A stretch of 9,589 nucleotides of DNA from Actinomycetota bacterium (GTDB taxonomy: Bacteria > Actinomycetota > Actinomycetes > Nanopelagicales > Nanopelagicaceae). The first letter of the stretch is position 1. Each line of letters opens with the position of its first letter. Location: assembly GCA_009705235.1 (NCBI GenBank), contig WLCR01000027.1, positions 1 through 9,589 of the forward strand, in the 5' to 3' direction. Position numbers and translations under genes: made by a program. Under the pieces are notes generated by a model. The model made no database searches and was not told where the DNA came from. It worked only from the letters and a program-made list of their open reading frames with translations. Below are positions 1 to 7,137 of this stretch, one piece after another.

Positions 1-1237
1 ATCCTGGAGTGAAGTACCTATTCCGCCCATAGATTCCTCAATCCGTTTTCCTGAATTGCAACTAACCAACTCTGCATCCGGCAAAAAAGAATTGGTACCA
101 CGTAAGTCTGTTTATCGAATATACGTGTGCGGAATAACCCCATATGACGCTACCCATCTCGGTCACGCGGCCACATATTTAACTTTTGATTTAATCCATC
201 GTTATCTTCAAGCAAGTGACTCACAGGTGCGTTATGTTCAAAACATTACTGACATAGATGATCCGCTATTGGAGCGTGCCAAGCGTGATGGAGTTGACTG
301 GGCTGAACTAGCGAGTCAACAGATTGATCTATTTCGTGGCGATATGATCAATTTAAGAGTTATTCCTCCGGACGATTACATTGGCGCAGTCGATGCAATT
401 CCATTGGTTACTAAAGCTATTGAATTACTTTCGGCTAAAGAGAGCATTTACGCAGTCGACAAAGATTTGTACTTCAAAGTGCATTCCGATACACACTTTG
501 GTGAACGATCTAGTTTGTCCGAGCGACAGATGATCGAGATATTTTCAGAACGTGGGGGAGACCCATCTCGCATCGGAAAATCAGACCCTCTCGACTGTCT
601 GGTGTGGATGTCACAGCGACCTAACGAGCCCGGATGGCCTTCGATTCACGGAGTAGGTAGACCAGGTTGGCACATCGAATGCACCGCCATAGCTATGAAA
701 TACCTTGACCCATCTTCCGACGATGAATCGTTAATCGATATCCAGGGCGGTGGATCAGATCTAATTTTTCCTCACCATGAAATGTGTGCTGCTCAGGCTC
801 AGGTTATTTCTGGAAAAGCTTTGGCCGCAACATATGTTCATGCTGGAATGATCGGTCTTGACGGTGAAAAAATGAGTAAGAGCAAGGGAAATTTAGTTTT
901 TGTATCAAAATTGGTTTCAGATGGACGAGATCCAATGGCAATTCGTTGGGCTCTTATGAAAGATCACTACCGTAAAGATCGAATGTGGACTGAGGCACTT
1001 TTGATCGAAGCAGAACTTGATCTCATTGCTTTGCGCTCTTGCATGGCTCGAACTGATGTCGCACCCACCAAAGATCTCATTGAAACGATTGTTTTTGAAT
1101 TATCACAGGATTTGAATACGCAGGCTGTTATAACGGCTGTCAATTCCTGGGTCAGTAAAACATTTTCGGGTGATACTGGCGGCGATATAGAATCTCTGAT
1201 CGCAGTTATGGATGCACTACTCGGTATTAAACTCTAA
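1..1237 (+). CDS. mshC: L-cysteine:1D-myo-inositol 2-amino-2-deoxy-alpha-D-glucopyranoside ligase MshC (5' end cut by window edge)
   Basis: MshC uses ATP to join cysteine to glucosaminyl-inositol, the penultimate step of mycothiol synthesis in the actinobacterial cytoplasm. It descends from class I cysteinyl-tRNA synthetase. Visible features are the stretch CGITPYDATHLGHA, with the HxGH nucleotide motif at 155-166, and KMSKS at 869-883. Zinc-site candidates are the Cys codon at 128-130, the Cys of HIECTA at 680-682 and the His of FPHHE at 773-775. The reading frame is open from base 2, and its first residues (SWSEVPIPP) resemble the usual MshC N-terminus, so the true start lies only a few codons outside the window; the TTG at 56 is not the start. 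About 411 residues are visible, close to the roughly 414 of the mycobacterial enzyme. It ends soon after the synthetase core, without the tRNA-binding C-terminal domain of CysRS, which together with the TPYDATHLGHA signature argues against cysS. The TAA overlaps the end of the convergent PAC2 gene by 4 nt. Confidence 0.95.
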   Translation, partial: SWSEVPIPPIDSSIRFPELQLTNSASGKKELVPRKSVYRIYVCGITPYDATHLGHAATYLTFDLIHRYLQASDSQVRYVQNITDIDDPLLERAKRDGVDWAELASQQIDLFRGDMINLRVIPPDDYIGAVDAIPLVTKAIELLSAKESIYAVDKDLYFKVHSDTHFGERSSLSERQMIEIFSERGGDPSRIGKSDPLDCLVWMSQRPNEPGWPSIHGVGRPGWHIECTAIAMKYLDPSSDDESLIDIQGGGSDLIFPHHEMCAAQAQVISGKALAATYVHAGMIGLDGEKMSKSKGNLVFVSKLVSDGRDPMAIRWALMKDHYRKDRMWTEALLIEAELDLIALRSCMARTDVAPTKDLIETIVFELSQDLNTQAVITAVNSWVSKTFSGDTGGDIESLIAVMDALLGIKL

Positions 1238-2097
1238 TTTTCACTTTGTCTGCGTAAATATCTTTCAAATTCTTTAGCAATTACATCTCCAGATATATCA
1301 GGTAATTCAGCAGCATCCTTGCTCTCTTCTAGAGCTTTTACATATTCAGCTACATCGCTATCTTCTGCTGCCAATTCATCAACAGATTTCTCCCACTCAT
1401 CTGAGTCAATTTGAAGCGATCCAAGTGGAATAGAAACATCAAGAAAATCTTCCAGAGAGTTAATCAAAGCCAGAGAAGCTTTGGGGGAAGGCGAATTAGA
1501 TGCATAATGTGGAACAGCGGCCCACAATGAAATTGCATCAATTCCACGTCGCATACATCCATCTTGGATAATTCCTAGGATTCCGGTAGGGCCTTCGTAC
1601 TTCGACACGGATACTCCTAGTCGGTCAGCGATATTTGGATGTGCGCCTGTTCCCGTTACTGTTATTGGACGAGTGTGAGGTGAATCTGCAAGCAATGAAC
1701 CGAGAGTGATTACAAGTGATACCTCTAAATCATCTGCTAAATCCAAAAGATCTGATGTAAATCTCTTCCACTTCATAGATGGTTCGACACCGGTGACAAT
1801 AACGATGTCTCGTTTCATTTGCGGTAGTGCCAAACCGAAGACTTGAGTACCGGGCCAGGTGATACTTCTGATTGATGAATCATCAATTGATACCTGGGGT
1901 CGATTCACTTGAAAATCATAAAATTCTTCAGCTTCAACATCTGCAATCAATTGTGGGACGACATCATCATCTTTCTCTCTCCAAGCAGCAAGTAGGTGCT
2001 CGATTGCACCGGATGCACCTTCGGCTGCGTCGTTCCAGCCCGAGAATGCAACAACCATCACTGGATCGCGTAGCAGCGGTATGTTATGAATCTCCAC
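1234..2097 (-). CDS. PAC2 family protein (proteasome-assembly-chaperone-2-like fold), actinobacterial type
   Basis: This 287-residue protein belongs to the actinobacterial PAC2 family, like M. tuberculosis Rv2125 as I recall it. The family takes its name from a eukaryotic proteasome assembly chaperone; its bacterial function is unknown and no catalytic role should be assumed. Recognisable blocks are FSGWNDAAEGAS (residues 18-29), FYDF (59-62), GVEPSMKW (103-110), TRP (142-144), YEGPTGI (167-173), WAAVPHYAS (192-200) and a charged C-terminal helix with EFERYLRR (276-283). Residues 230-270 are rich in Asp and Glu. No signal peptide or membrane segment is seen, so it is probably cytoplasmic. The start is GTG. 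On the minus strand an AAGG sits 8 nt upstream (2106-2109) and could be a ribosome site, but the same bases form a possible -10 box. It lies divergent to metH and convergent with mshC. Identity is secure at family level only. Confidence 0.93.
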   Translation of the reverse strand: MEIHNIPLLRDPVMVVAFSGWNDAAEGASGAIEHLLAAWREKDDDVVPQLIADVEAEEFYDFQVNRPQVSIDDSSIRSITWPGTQVFGLALPQMKRDIVIVTGVEPSMKWKRFTSDLLDLADDLEVSLVITLGSLLADSPHTRPITVTGTGAHPNIADRLGVSVSKYEGPTGILGIIQDGCMRRGIDAISLWAAVPHYASNSPSPKASLALINSLEDFLDVSIPLGSLQIDSDEWEKSVDELAAEDSDVAEYVKALEESKDAAELPDISGDVIAKEFERYLRRQSEN

Positions 2098-2104
2098 GAA
2101 TGCA

Positions 2105-2110
2105 ACCTTA
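2105..2110 (-). promoter_or_regulatory. putative -10 element for the PAC2 gene (TAAGGT on the minus strand)
   Basis: Read on the minus strand, TAAGGT ends 7 nt before the GTG at 2097, mirroring the metH element. The AAGG inside it could instead be a Shine-Dalgarno sequence at normal spacing, so two readings compete here. Confidence 0.35.
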
Positions 2111-2113
2111 CGG

Positions 2114-2119
2114 TAACCT
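2114..2119 (+). promoter_or_regulatory. putative -10 element for leaderless metH (TAACCT)
   Basis: TAACCT fits the loose actinobacterial -10 consensus TAnnnT. Its last base lies 7 nt before the metH ATG at 2127, so transcription would begin at or next to the start codon. No good Shine-Dalgarno sequence precedes metH, which fits a leaderless message. This is prediction from spacing only. Confidence 0.42.
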
Positions 2120-2126
2120 TTGTCAG

Positions 2127-5100
2127 ATGAACACGTCGAATAAGTCCCAAGGACTATTGCGGCGTACCCTTTCTGAGCGGGTAGTCATCGCCGATGGGGC
2201 TATGGGCACCATGCTTCAAGCGGCTAATCCCTCCTTGGCGGACTTCCAAAATCATGAAGGCTGCAATGAAATTCTTAACGTTAGCCGACCGGACATTGTT
2301 CGATCAGTTCATGATGAATACCTTGCTGCCGGAGTTGACGCTATTGAAACCAATACCTTTGGCGCCAACTGGTCCAACTTGGCCGATTACGGAATAGAAG
2401 ATCGAATCTACGAGCTGGCTTTCGCCGGTGGAACAATTGCTCGCGAGGCGGCGGATGCATTTTCCACGCCTGACAAACCTCGATTTGTATTAGGTTCACT
2501 TGGACCCGGAACTAAGTTACCAAGTCTTGGTCACACAACATATGAAAATCTCAAGACGGCCTACTACACAGCGGCAAAAGGTTTGGCGGATTCAGGATGC
2601 GATGCGTTACTCGTAGAGACTTCGCAAGATTTGTTACAGGTAAAGGCTGCAGTAAATGGCTGCAGACAAGCAATCCTCGAAGCAGCACATGACATTGTTT
2701 TAATCGCTCAAGTTACCGTAGAAACAACCGGAACTATGTTGATGGGTTCTGAAATTGGAGCGGCTCTAAACGCTCTCGAACCGATGGGTGTTGATCTCAT
2801 TGGTTTGAACTGCGCAACTGGACCTGCTGAGATGTCCGAACATCTTCGTTACTTGAGCAAGAATGCAAATATTGCAATCTCGGTTATGCCTAACGCAGGA
2901 TTACCGCAGCTTGGTCCTAACGGTGCAACCTATCCATTGACGCCAGCTGAGTTAGCAACAGCACTTGATAGTTTTGTGACTGATTACGGAATTTCGCTGA
3001 TTGGTGGATGTTGTGGAACCACCCCTGCACACTTAGCCGCGGTTGTTTCTAAATTGAGTAAAAGAAAGATCTCTCCTCGCACCCCAGCTTTGGATCCAGG
3101 AGCCTCATCCCTTTATCAATATGTACCGTTTAGACAAGATAAGACATATTTAGCAATTGGGGAACGAACCAATGCCAACGGCTCTCGTGCTTTCAGAGAT
3201 GCTCTACTAGCTGAAGATTGGGAAAAGTGTGTAGAGATTGCACGCGACCAAATCCGAGATGGCGCACATATGTTGGATCTATCGGTTGATTATGTTGGTC
3301 GTGATGGGGCAGCAGACATGAGCCAAATTGCATCCCGATTTGCGACGGCAAGCACATTACCCATTGTTCTGGACTCGACAGAGCCCAATGTATTGAAGGC
3401 TGGATTAGAACATCTAGGAGGCCGTTGCGTAATCAACTCTGTCAATTATGAAGATGGCGATGGCCCGACATCACGCTTTGCCAAAATCATGCCACTTGTT
3501 AAGGAACACGGTGCCAGTGTTGTTGCTTTGACTATAGATGAAGAAGGTCAGGCACGAGATGCAGAATGGAAGTTACGTATCGCGCGTCGTTTGATTCATG
3601 ACCTGCACGATAACTGGGACATGAATATCGGCGATATTTTGATTGATTGCCTCACCTTCCCTATAGCAACGGGTCAAGAAGAAACACGCAAAGACGGCAT
3701 AGAAACTATCGAAGCGATTAAAAAGCTCAAGCTTGAATTCCCAGAAGTACAAACCACACTAGGTGTTAGCAATGTTTCATTTGGTCTGAACCCTGCTGCG
3801 CGTGTTGTCTTAAACTCTGTTTTCTTACATGAATGCGTTCAGGCTGGTCTTGATTCTGCAATAGTCCATCCTTCAAAGATCACACCGATGGCACGAATAG
3901 ATGAGCGTCAGAAGCAAGTAGCACTTGATCTTGTTTACGATCGTAGAGTATTTAACGGTGATGAATGTACGTATGATCCACTTCAAGAGTTCTTGCAGAT
4001 GTTTGATGGGGTAGAACTTGCTTCCAGTAAAAATGCACGTGCGGAGTCTCTTGCAGCCCTACCTTTGTTTGATCGTTTGCAACGTCGCATCATCGATGGT
4101 GAGAAGGTTGGGCTCGACGATGATCTCAACGCAGCGATGGCTCAGGGCACGCCCCCGCTAGAAATCATTAATACCCATTTACTCGAGGGCATGAAGATTG
4201 TTGGAGAACTTTTTGGAAAAGGTGAAATGCAACTTCCATTCGTTCTTCAAAGTGCAGAAGTTATGAAAACGGCGGTTGCAATGCTTGAACCATTTATGGA
4301 AAAGACTGGTGACGAAGGACGCGGAACGATGCTCTTAGCAACCGTTCGAGGCGATGTTCACGACATCGGAAAAAATCTTGTCGATATTATTTTAACTAAC
4401 AACGGTTATCGTGTCGTCAACATTGGTATCAAGCAGACTATCAACCAAATTATTGATGGAGCTACAGATAGCAATGCCGACGCAATTGGTATGAGTGGTT
4501 TATTGGTTAAATCAACCGTGATTATGAAAGAAAACCTTGAAGAATTAACTGCCCGTGGATTAGACCAACGATGGCCTATCGTTTTAGGTGGAGCTGCGCT
4601 AACACGTGCTTATGTCGAACAGGATCTGGCTTCGATGTTCCCGGGTGAAGTTCGTTATGCACGAGACGCTTTCGAAGGTCTACGTTTGATGGATGCCATC
4701 ATGGCTGTCAAACGCGGAGAAGAGGGTGCAGCTTTACCTGCATTACGCGAACGTCGTGTAGCCAATACAAGAATCAAAACAGAAGTGGCTGAGATTGACA
4801 CTCGTCGTAGCGATATTGCCGCAGATAATTCGATTCCAAAACCGCCATTTTTTGGTTCCCGGGTAATTAAAGGAATCCAACTATCGGATTACGCCGGAAT
4901 GCTTGATGAGCGTGCACTATTTGTTGGTCAGTGGGGACTTAAAGGTAACCGCGGAGAATATGAGTCTATGGTCGAAGAAGAGGGACGTCCACGTTTGCGT
5001 GCGCTAATTAATGACGTTCAATCCAAAGGTTGGCTAAATGCGGCTGTCGTCTACGGATATTTTCCCTGCTACAGCGAAAGTAATGACTTAGTTATTTTGC

Positions 5101-5627
5101 ACCATGATGGTGAGAACAAAGGCACAGAGAGAACTCGATTCACATTCCCGCGACAAAGTCGTGACCGTCGCTTGTGTATCAGTGATTTTTTTGCATCTAA
5201 AGAATCGGGTAAGACCGATGTTGTCGCCTTTCATGTTGTCACCATGGGTTCTTCGGTCAGCGAAGCATCAGCTAAGTTGTTTGCTGATAATAATTATCGT
5301 GAATATCTCGAGCTCCACGGGCTTTCGGTTCAGCTAACTGAAGCTTTGGCAGAGCATTGGCACGCCCGTATGAGAGAAGAGCTCGAAGTAAAATCTGAAG
5401 ATTCTTCGGACCTGCAAGGGATACTTGATCAGGGTTATCGAGGTTCTAGATATTCATTTGGATATCCTGCATGTCCAGATCTTGAACAACAAGTACAACT
5501 GTGTGAATTATTGAATCCTGGACGAATAGGTGTTGAGCTTTCCGAAGAGTTCCAACTACATCCAGAGCAATCTACTTCTGCAATTATTGTTCACCATCCT
5601 GAAGCTAAGTATTTCAACGCCAATTAA
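2127..5627 (+). CDS. metH: cobalamin-dependent methionine synthase MetH
   Basis: MetH transfers a methyl group from 5-methyltetrahydrofolate through methylcobalamin to homocysteine, giving methionine. All four modules are present in 1166 residues. The homocysteine domain (about 15-305) has zinc ligands Cys229 (LNCATGP) and Cys295-Cys296 (GGCCGTTP). The pterin domain (about 340-600) opens with GERTNANGSRAF from Gly345. The cobalamin cap (about 620-710) precedes the cobalamin domain, where DVHDIGKN carries the lower axial ligand His745. The AdoMet reactivation domain (about 885-1160) has FVGQWGLKG near 930 and GYPACPDL near 1113. Length is near the 1192 I recall for M. tuberculosis and the 1227 for E. 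coli. I chose the ATG at 2127: the frame stays open upstream to 1872, but that part is antisense to PAC2 and unlike MetH. Ribosome-site similarity is poor and the start may be leaderless. With no room for a B12 riboswitch, cis control by cobalamin is not apparent. A HAD phosphatase gene follows with a 1-nt overlap. Confidence 0.97.
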   Translation: MNTSNKSQGLLRRTLSERVVIADGAMGTMLQAANPSLADFQNHEGCNEILNVSRPDIVRSVHDEYLAAGVDAIETNTFGANWSNLADYGIEDRIYELAFAGGTIAREAADAFSTPDKPRFVLGSLGPGTKLPSLGHTTYENLKTAYYTAAKGLADSGCDALLVETSQDLLQVKAAVNGCRQAILEAAHDIVLIAQVTVETTGTMLMGSEIGAALNALEPMGVDLIGLNCATGPAEMSEHLRYLSKNANIAISVMPNAGLPQLGPNGATYPLTPAELATALDSFVTDYGISLIGGCCGTTPAHLAAVVSKLSKRKISPRTPALDPGASSLYQYVPFRQDKTYLAIGERTNANGSRAFRDALLAEDWEKCVEIARDQIRDGAHMLDLSVDYVGRDGAADMSQIASRFATASTLPIVLDSTEPNVLKAGLEHLGGRCVINSVNYEDGDGPTSRFAKIMPLVKEHGASVVALTIDEEGQARDAEWKLRIARRLIHDLHDNWDMNIGDILIDCLTFPIATGQEETRKDGIETIEAIKKLKLEFPEVQTTLGVSNVSFGLNPAARVVLNSVFLHECVQAGLDSAIVHPSKITPMARIDERQKQVALDLVYDRRVFNGDECTYDPLQEFLQMFDGVELASSKNARAESLAALPLFDRLQRRIIDGEKVGLDDDLNAAMAQGTPPLEIINTHLLEGMKIVGELFGKGEMQLPFVLQSAEVMKTAVAMLEPFMEKTGDEGRGTMLLATVRGDVHDIGKNLVDIILTNNGYRVVNIGIKQTINQIIDGATDSNADAIGMSGLLVKSTVIMKENLEELTARGLDQRWPIVLGGAALTRAYVEQDLASMFPGEVRYARDAFEGLRLMDAIMAVKRGEEGAALPALRERRVANTRIKTEVAEIDTRRSDIAADNSIPKPPFFGSRVIKGIQLSDYAGMLDERALFVGQWGLKGNRGEYESMVEEEGRPRLRALINDVQSKGWLNAAVVYGYFPCYSESNDLVILHHDGENKGTERTRFTFPRQSRDRRLCISDFFASKESGKTDVVAFHVVTMGSSVSEASAKLFADNNYREYLELHGLSVQLTEALAEHWHARMREELEVKSEDSSDLQGILDQGYRGSRYSFGYPACPDLEQQVQLCELLNPGRIGVELSEEFQLHPEQSTSAIIVHHPEAKYFNAN

Positions 5628-6307
5628 TGTTTGCCATGAGTAAATTTTTCGAGGCAGTTTTCTTTGACATGGACGGTCTCATGGTTGATTCTGAACCCGA
5701 ATGGCTTTTATCAGAAACTGAAGTGACAGCGGCATATGGTTATGAGTGGTTAGAAACCGATCAGATTGCATGCTTAGGGGGGCCACTTTCTAAGGTCGGC
5801 CAATACATGTACGACAAGTGTGGTCAGCAAGAGTCGCCTCAATTTTTCACGCAAACACTCATTGATACTCAAGTAGCAAGAATGCGCGGAAATACACCAA
5901 CTATGCCTGGCGCTGTAGAACTTGTACGTGAACTACAGGCACGCGATGTCAAAACTGCCTTGGTGTCAGCAAGCCCGAGAAACATTGTTAATGCAGTTCT
6001 AGAAAACTTGGGTCACGAGCTGTTTCCATTCTCGATTAGCTCTGATGATGTTGTGCATACCAAACCACACCCGGAAGGATACTTAAAGGCGGCGTCTATT
6101 AGCGGCTCTGATATTTCAAACTGTCTCATTTTTGAGGATTCACTTACTGGAATGAACGCAGCAATAGCAAGTGGTGCATACCTTATTGGCGTTCCACATC
6201 TAGTTTCTATGGAAGAATCCGACCGTGTTCGGGTGATTAAATCTTTGGAACAAATGTCATTTTCGAAGTTAGGTGAATTAAGAAGTAACTTCGCAGCAGC
6301 CATTTAG
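5627..6307 (+). CDS. HAD superfamily (subfamily IA, beta-phosphoglucomutase-like) hydrolase
   Basis: This is a HAD phosphatase or phosphomutase of 226 residues with all four motifs: FFDMDG (catalytic Asp14 and acid/base Asp16), LVSAS (Ser114), TKPHPEGY (Lys146) and FEDSLTG (Glu170 and Asp171). The insert after motif I is helical-looking and of cap type C1, which fits the beta-phosphoglucomutase/DOG phosphatase branch. The substrate cannot be read from the sequence. Its ATG shares the final A of the metH stop codon (TAATG), so translation is probably coupled and the two form an operon. A second in-frame ATG at 5636 would give a protein three residues shorter, starting MSKFFEAV, and is about equally plausible. 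No Shine-Dalgarno sequence is evident for either. Family assignment is firm; a role linked to methionine or folate metabolism is only suggested by position. Confidence 0.92.
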   Translation: MFAMSKFFEAVFFDMDGLMVDSEPEWLLSETEVTAAYGYEWLETDQIACLGGPLSKVGQYMYDKCGQQESPQFFTQTLIDTQVARMRGNTPTMPGAVELVRELQARDVKTALVSASPRNIVNAVLENLGHELFPFSISSDDVVHTKPHPEGYLKAASISGSDISNCLIFEDSLTGMNAAIASGAYLIGVPHLVSMEESDRVRVIKSLEQMSFSKLGELRSNFAAAI

Positions 6308-6321
6308 GCCTTCAATTTAAT

Positions 6322-7086
6322 TTAGCTATTGTGAGCTGGGCAAATACTTTTGAAGTAGCACCAGTCGCACAAACGCGAAGGTTTTGCTGGCCAGTACTGC
6401 TTATCCATAGAAATAAAAATATCTTTGGCTACTCGACGAAGTACCTTTTCTGTCGATTCAAGCTCTGCCATAGTGGGACTGCTCTTAACTAATTTCCCAT
6501 CGCCTAAATAGATCAGTTGCAACAGTCGGGGGAGAACGCCATTGTTCTTCCAGTATAAAAGAGCGTATACGCGTAATTGAAATAGTGATTTTTCCTCCCA
6601 ACCTGGTTTTGGTGCCTTCCCAGTTTTATAATCAACAATCCGTACTTCTCCTGTTGGTGCAACATCTAGTCGATCCACATACCCGTGCAGATAGACATTT
6701 GTATCGAAATCATTCTCTAAATGCATCTCTCGATGTGTCGCTTCAAAAGTGGTTGGATTTTCCAATGTGAAATAAGTGGTTAGTAACGCCGAAGCTCTGT
6801 CCAGCCATTCTTTTTCATTTGTCACCAAACCCAGAAGATCTGGCTTGTCGGCTAATTGAGCCTTCCAGCGTGATGGCAAAAGTTCGACTGCGGACTCGAC
6901 TGTTCTTCCCGCGGCAGGCAGCTCAAATAAGTCCTGAAGAACGGTATGAACCAAAGTACCGCGTTCGGCATCTAGAGATGGTGGTTCAGGCAATTTGTCG
7001 ATCTTGCGGTACTTATATTGCTGGGGACAGTTTTCATACTCATTGACCGCACTTGGCGATAGACGTAAATGTTGTTCATTACTCAC
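6322..7086 (-). CDS. RecB-family PD-(D/E)XK nuclease with predicted 4Fe-4S cluster
   Basis: This 254-residue single-domain nuclease is of the RecB/AddB C-terminal type and resembles actinobacterial homologues such as Rv2119 as I recall it. It shows LSPSAVNEYENCP with Cys20, RGTLVHTVL with His47, GYVDRLDV with Asp138, IVDYKTGK with Asp152 and Lys154, and the QxxxY helix (Gln170, Tyr174). The C-terminal CDWCYFKSIC supplies Cys240, Cys243 and Cys249. With Cys20 these four cysteines match the iron-sulfur staple of RecB, AddB and Cas4 nucleases. No helicase domain is attached, and the DNA substrate and partner are unknown. The frame continues to 7263, but the extra 59 residues lie antisense to trmI. 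I place the start at the GTG at 7086, just before the conserved LSPS block, with a -10-like hexamer 7 nt upstream. Cas4 is unlikely because no cas genes or repeats are nearby. Confidence 0.9.
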   Translation of the reverse strand: MSNEQHLRLSPSAVNEYENCPQQYKYRKIDKLPEPPSLDAERGTLVHTVLQDLFELPAAGRTVESAVELLPSRWKAQLADKPDLLGLVTNEKEWLDRASALLTTYFTLENPTTFEATHREMHLENDFDTNVYLHGYVDRLDVAPTGEVRIVDYKTGKAPKPGWEEKSLFQLRVYALLYWKNNGVLPRLLQLIYLGDGKLVKSSPTMAELESTEKVLRRVAKDIFISMDKQYWPAKPSRLCDWCYFKSICPAHNS

Positions 7087-7093
7087 CTGGCTG

Positions 7094-7099
7094 AAGATA
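7094..7099 (-). promoter_or_regulatory. putative -10 element for the leaderless recB-like gene (TATCTT on the minus strand)
   Basis: TATCTT matches four of six positions of TATAAT and ends 7 nt before the GTG at 7086. It also supports that start, since no ribosome-binding sequence is present. Confidence 0.4.
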
Positions 7100-7125
7100 C
7101 TCGTACTTGCTGTATTAATTTCGCC

Positions 7126-7131
7126 TAAGAT
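7126..7131 (+). promoter_or_regulatory. putative -10 element for leaderless trmI-pafB-pafC (TAAGAT)
   Basis: TAAGAT matches four of six positions of TATAAT and ends 6 nt before the trmI GTG at 7138. It is the most canonical of the four hexamers in the window. Because pafB and pafC overlap trmI and each other, this promoter would probably serve all three genes. Confidence 0.45.
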
Positions 7132-7137
7132 GCTCCC

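Larger units (their letters stand above)
2098..2126. promoter_or_regulatory. 29-nt divergent promoter region between the PAC2 gene and metH
   Basis: This is the whole gap between two divergently transcribed genes. It contains the small inverted repeat TTAC-G-GTAA (2108-2116). On each strand a TAnnnT hexamer overlaps one arm of that repeat: TAACCT toward metH and TAAGGT toward PAC2. The gap is too short to hold a cobalamin or SAM riboswitch for metH. Any -35 elements must lie inside the opposite gene, and I could not recognise convincing ones. Confidence 0.5.
7087..7137. promoter_or_regulatory. 51-nt divergent promoter region between the recB-like gene and trmI
   Basis: This gap is all that separates the two divergent start codons. 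It holds one TAnnnT hexamer per strand at leaderless spacing and no recognisable Shine-Dalgarno sequence for either gene. I saw no operator-like inverted repeat and no match to the RecA-NDp motif that PafBC-controlled mycobacterial promoters carry. Confidence 0.5.

Noticed and set aside
56..58. TTG as start codon of mshC
   Set aside because: The frame is open to base 2 and the upstream residues look like the normal MshC N-terminus, so the start is outside the window.
1..1237. Cysteinyl-tRNA synthetase (cysS) instead of mshC
   Set aside because: The TPYDATHLGHAATY signature, the HHEMC zinc segment and the absence of a long tRNA-binding C-terminal domain fit MshC better.
1872..2126. Upstream in-frame extension of metH by 85 residues
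   Set aside because: It lies entirely antisense to the PAC2 gene apart from the 29-nt gap, is unlike any MetH N-terminus, and the family's usual beginning matches the ATG at 2127.
2120..2142. PafBC-type RecA-NDp promoter overlapping the metH start (TTGTCAG)
   Set aside because: The -10 hexamer required 8 nt further on is not TAnnnT, and the match would lie inside the coding sequence. Other TTGTC matches in the window also lack the second half.
6013..6303. Minus-strand open frame opposite the HAD gene, and similar short frames elsewhere
   Set aside because: They are antisense or out-of-frame to well-supported genes and show no recognisable protein features.
6308..6345. Terminator hairpin between the HAD gene and the recB-like gene
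   Set aside because: Only a 4-bp AGCT/AGCT pairing is visible, without a T-tract, which is too weak to call.
6322..7086. Cas4 nuclease
   Set aside because: It shares the nuclease and Fe-S pattern, but there are no cas genes or repeats nearby, and its position beside trmI matches the actinobacterial RecB-like protein.
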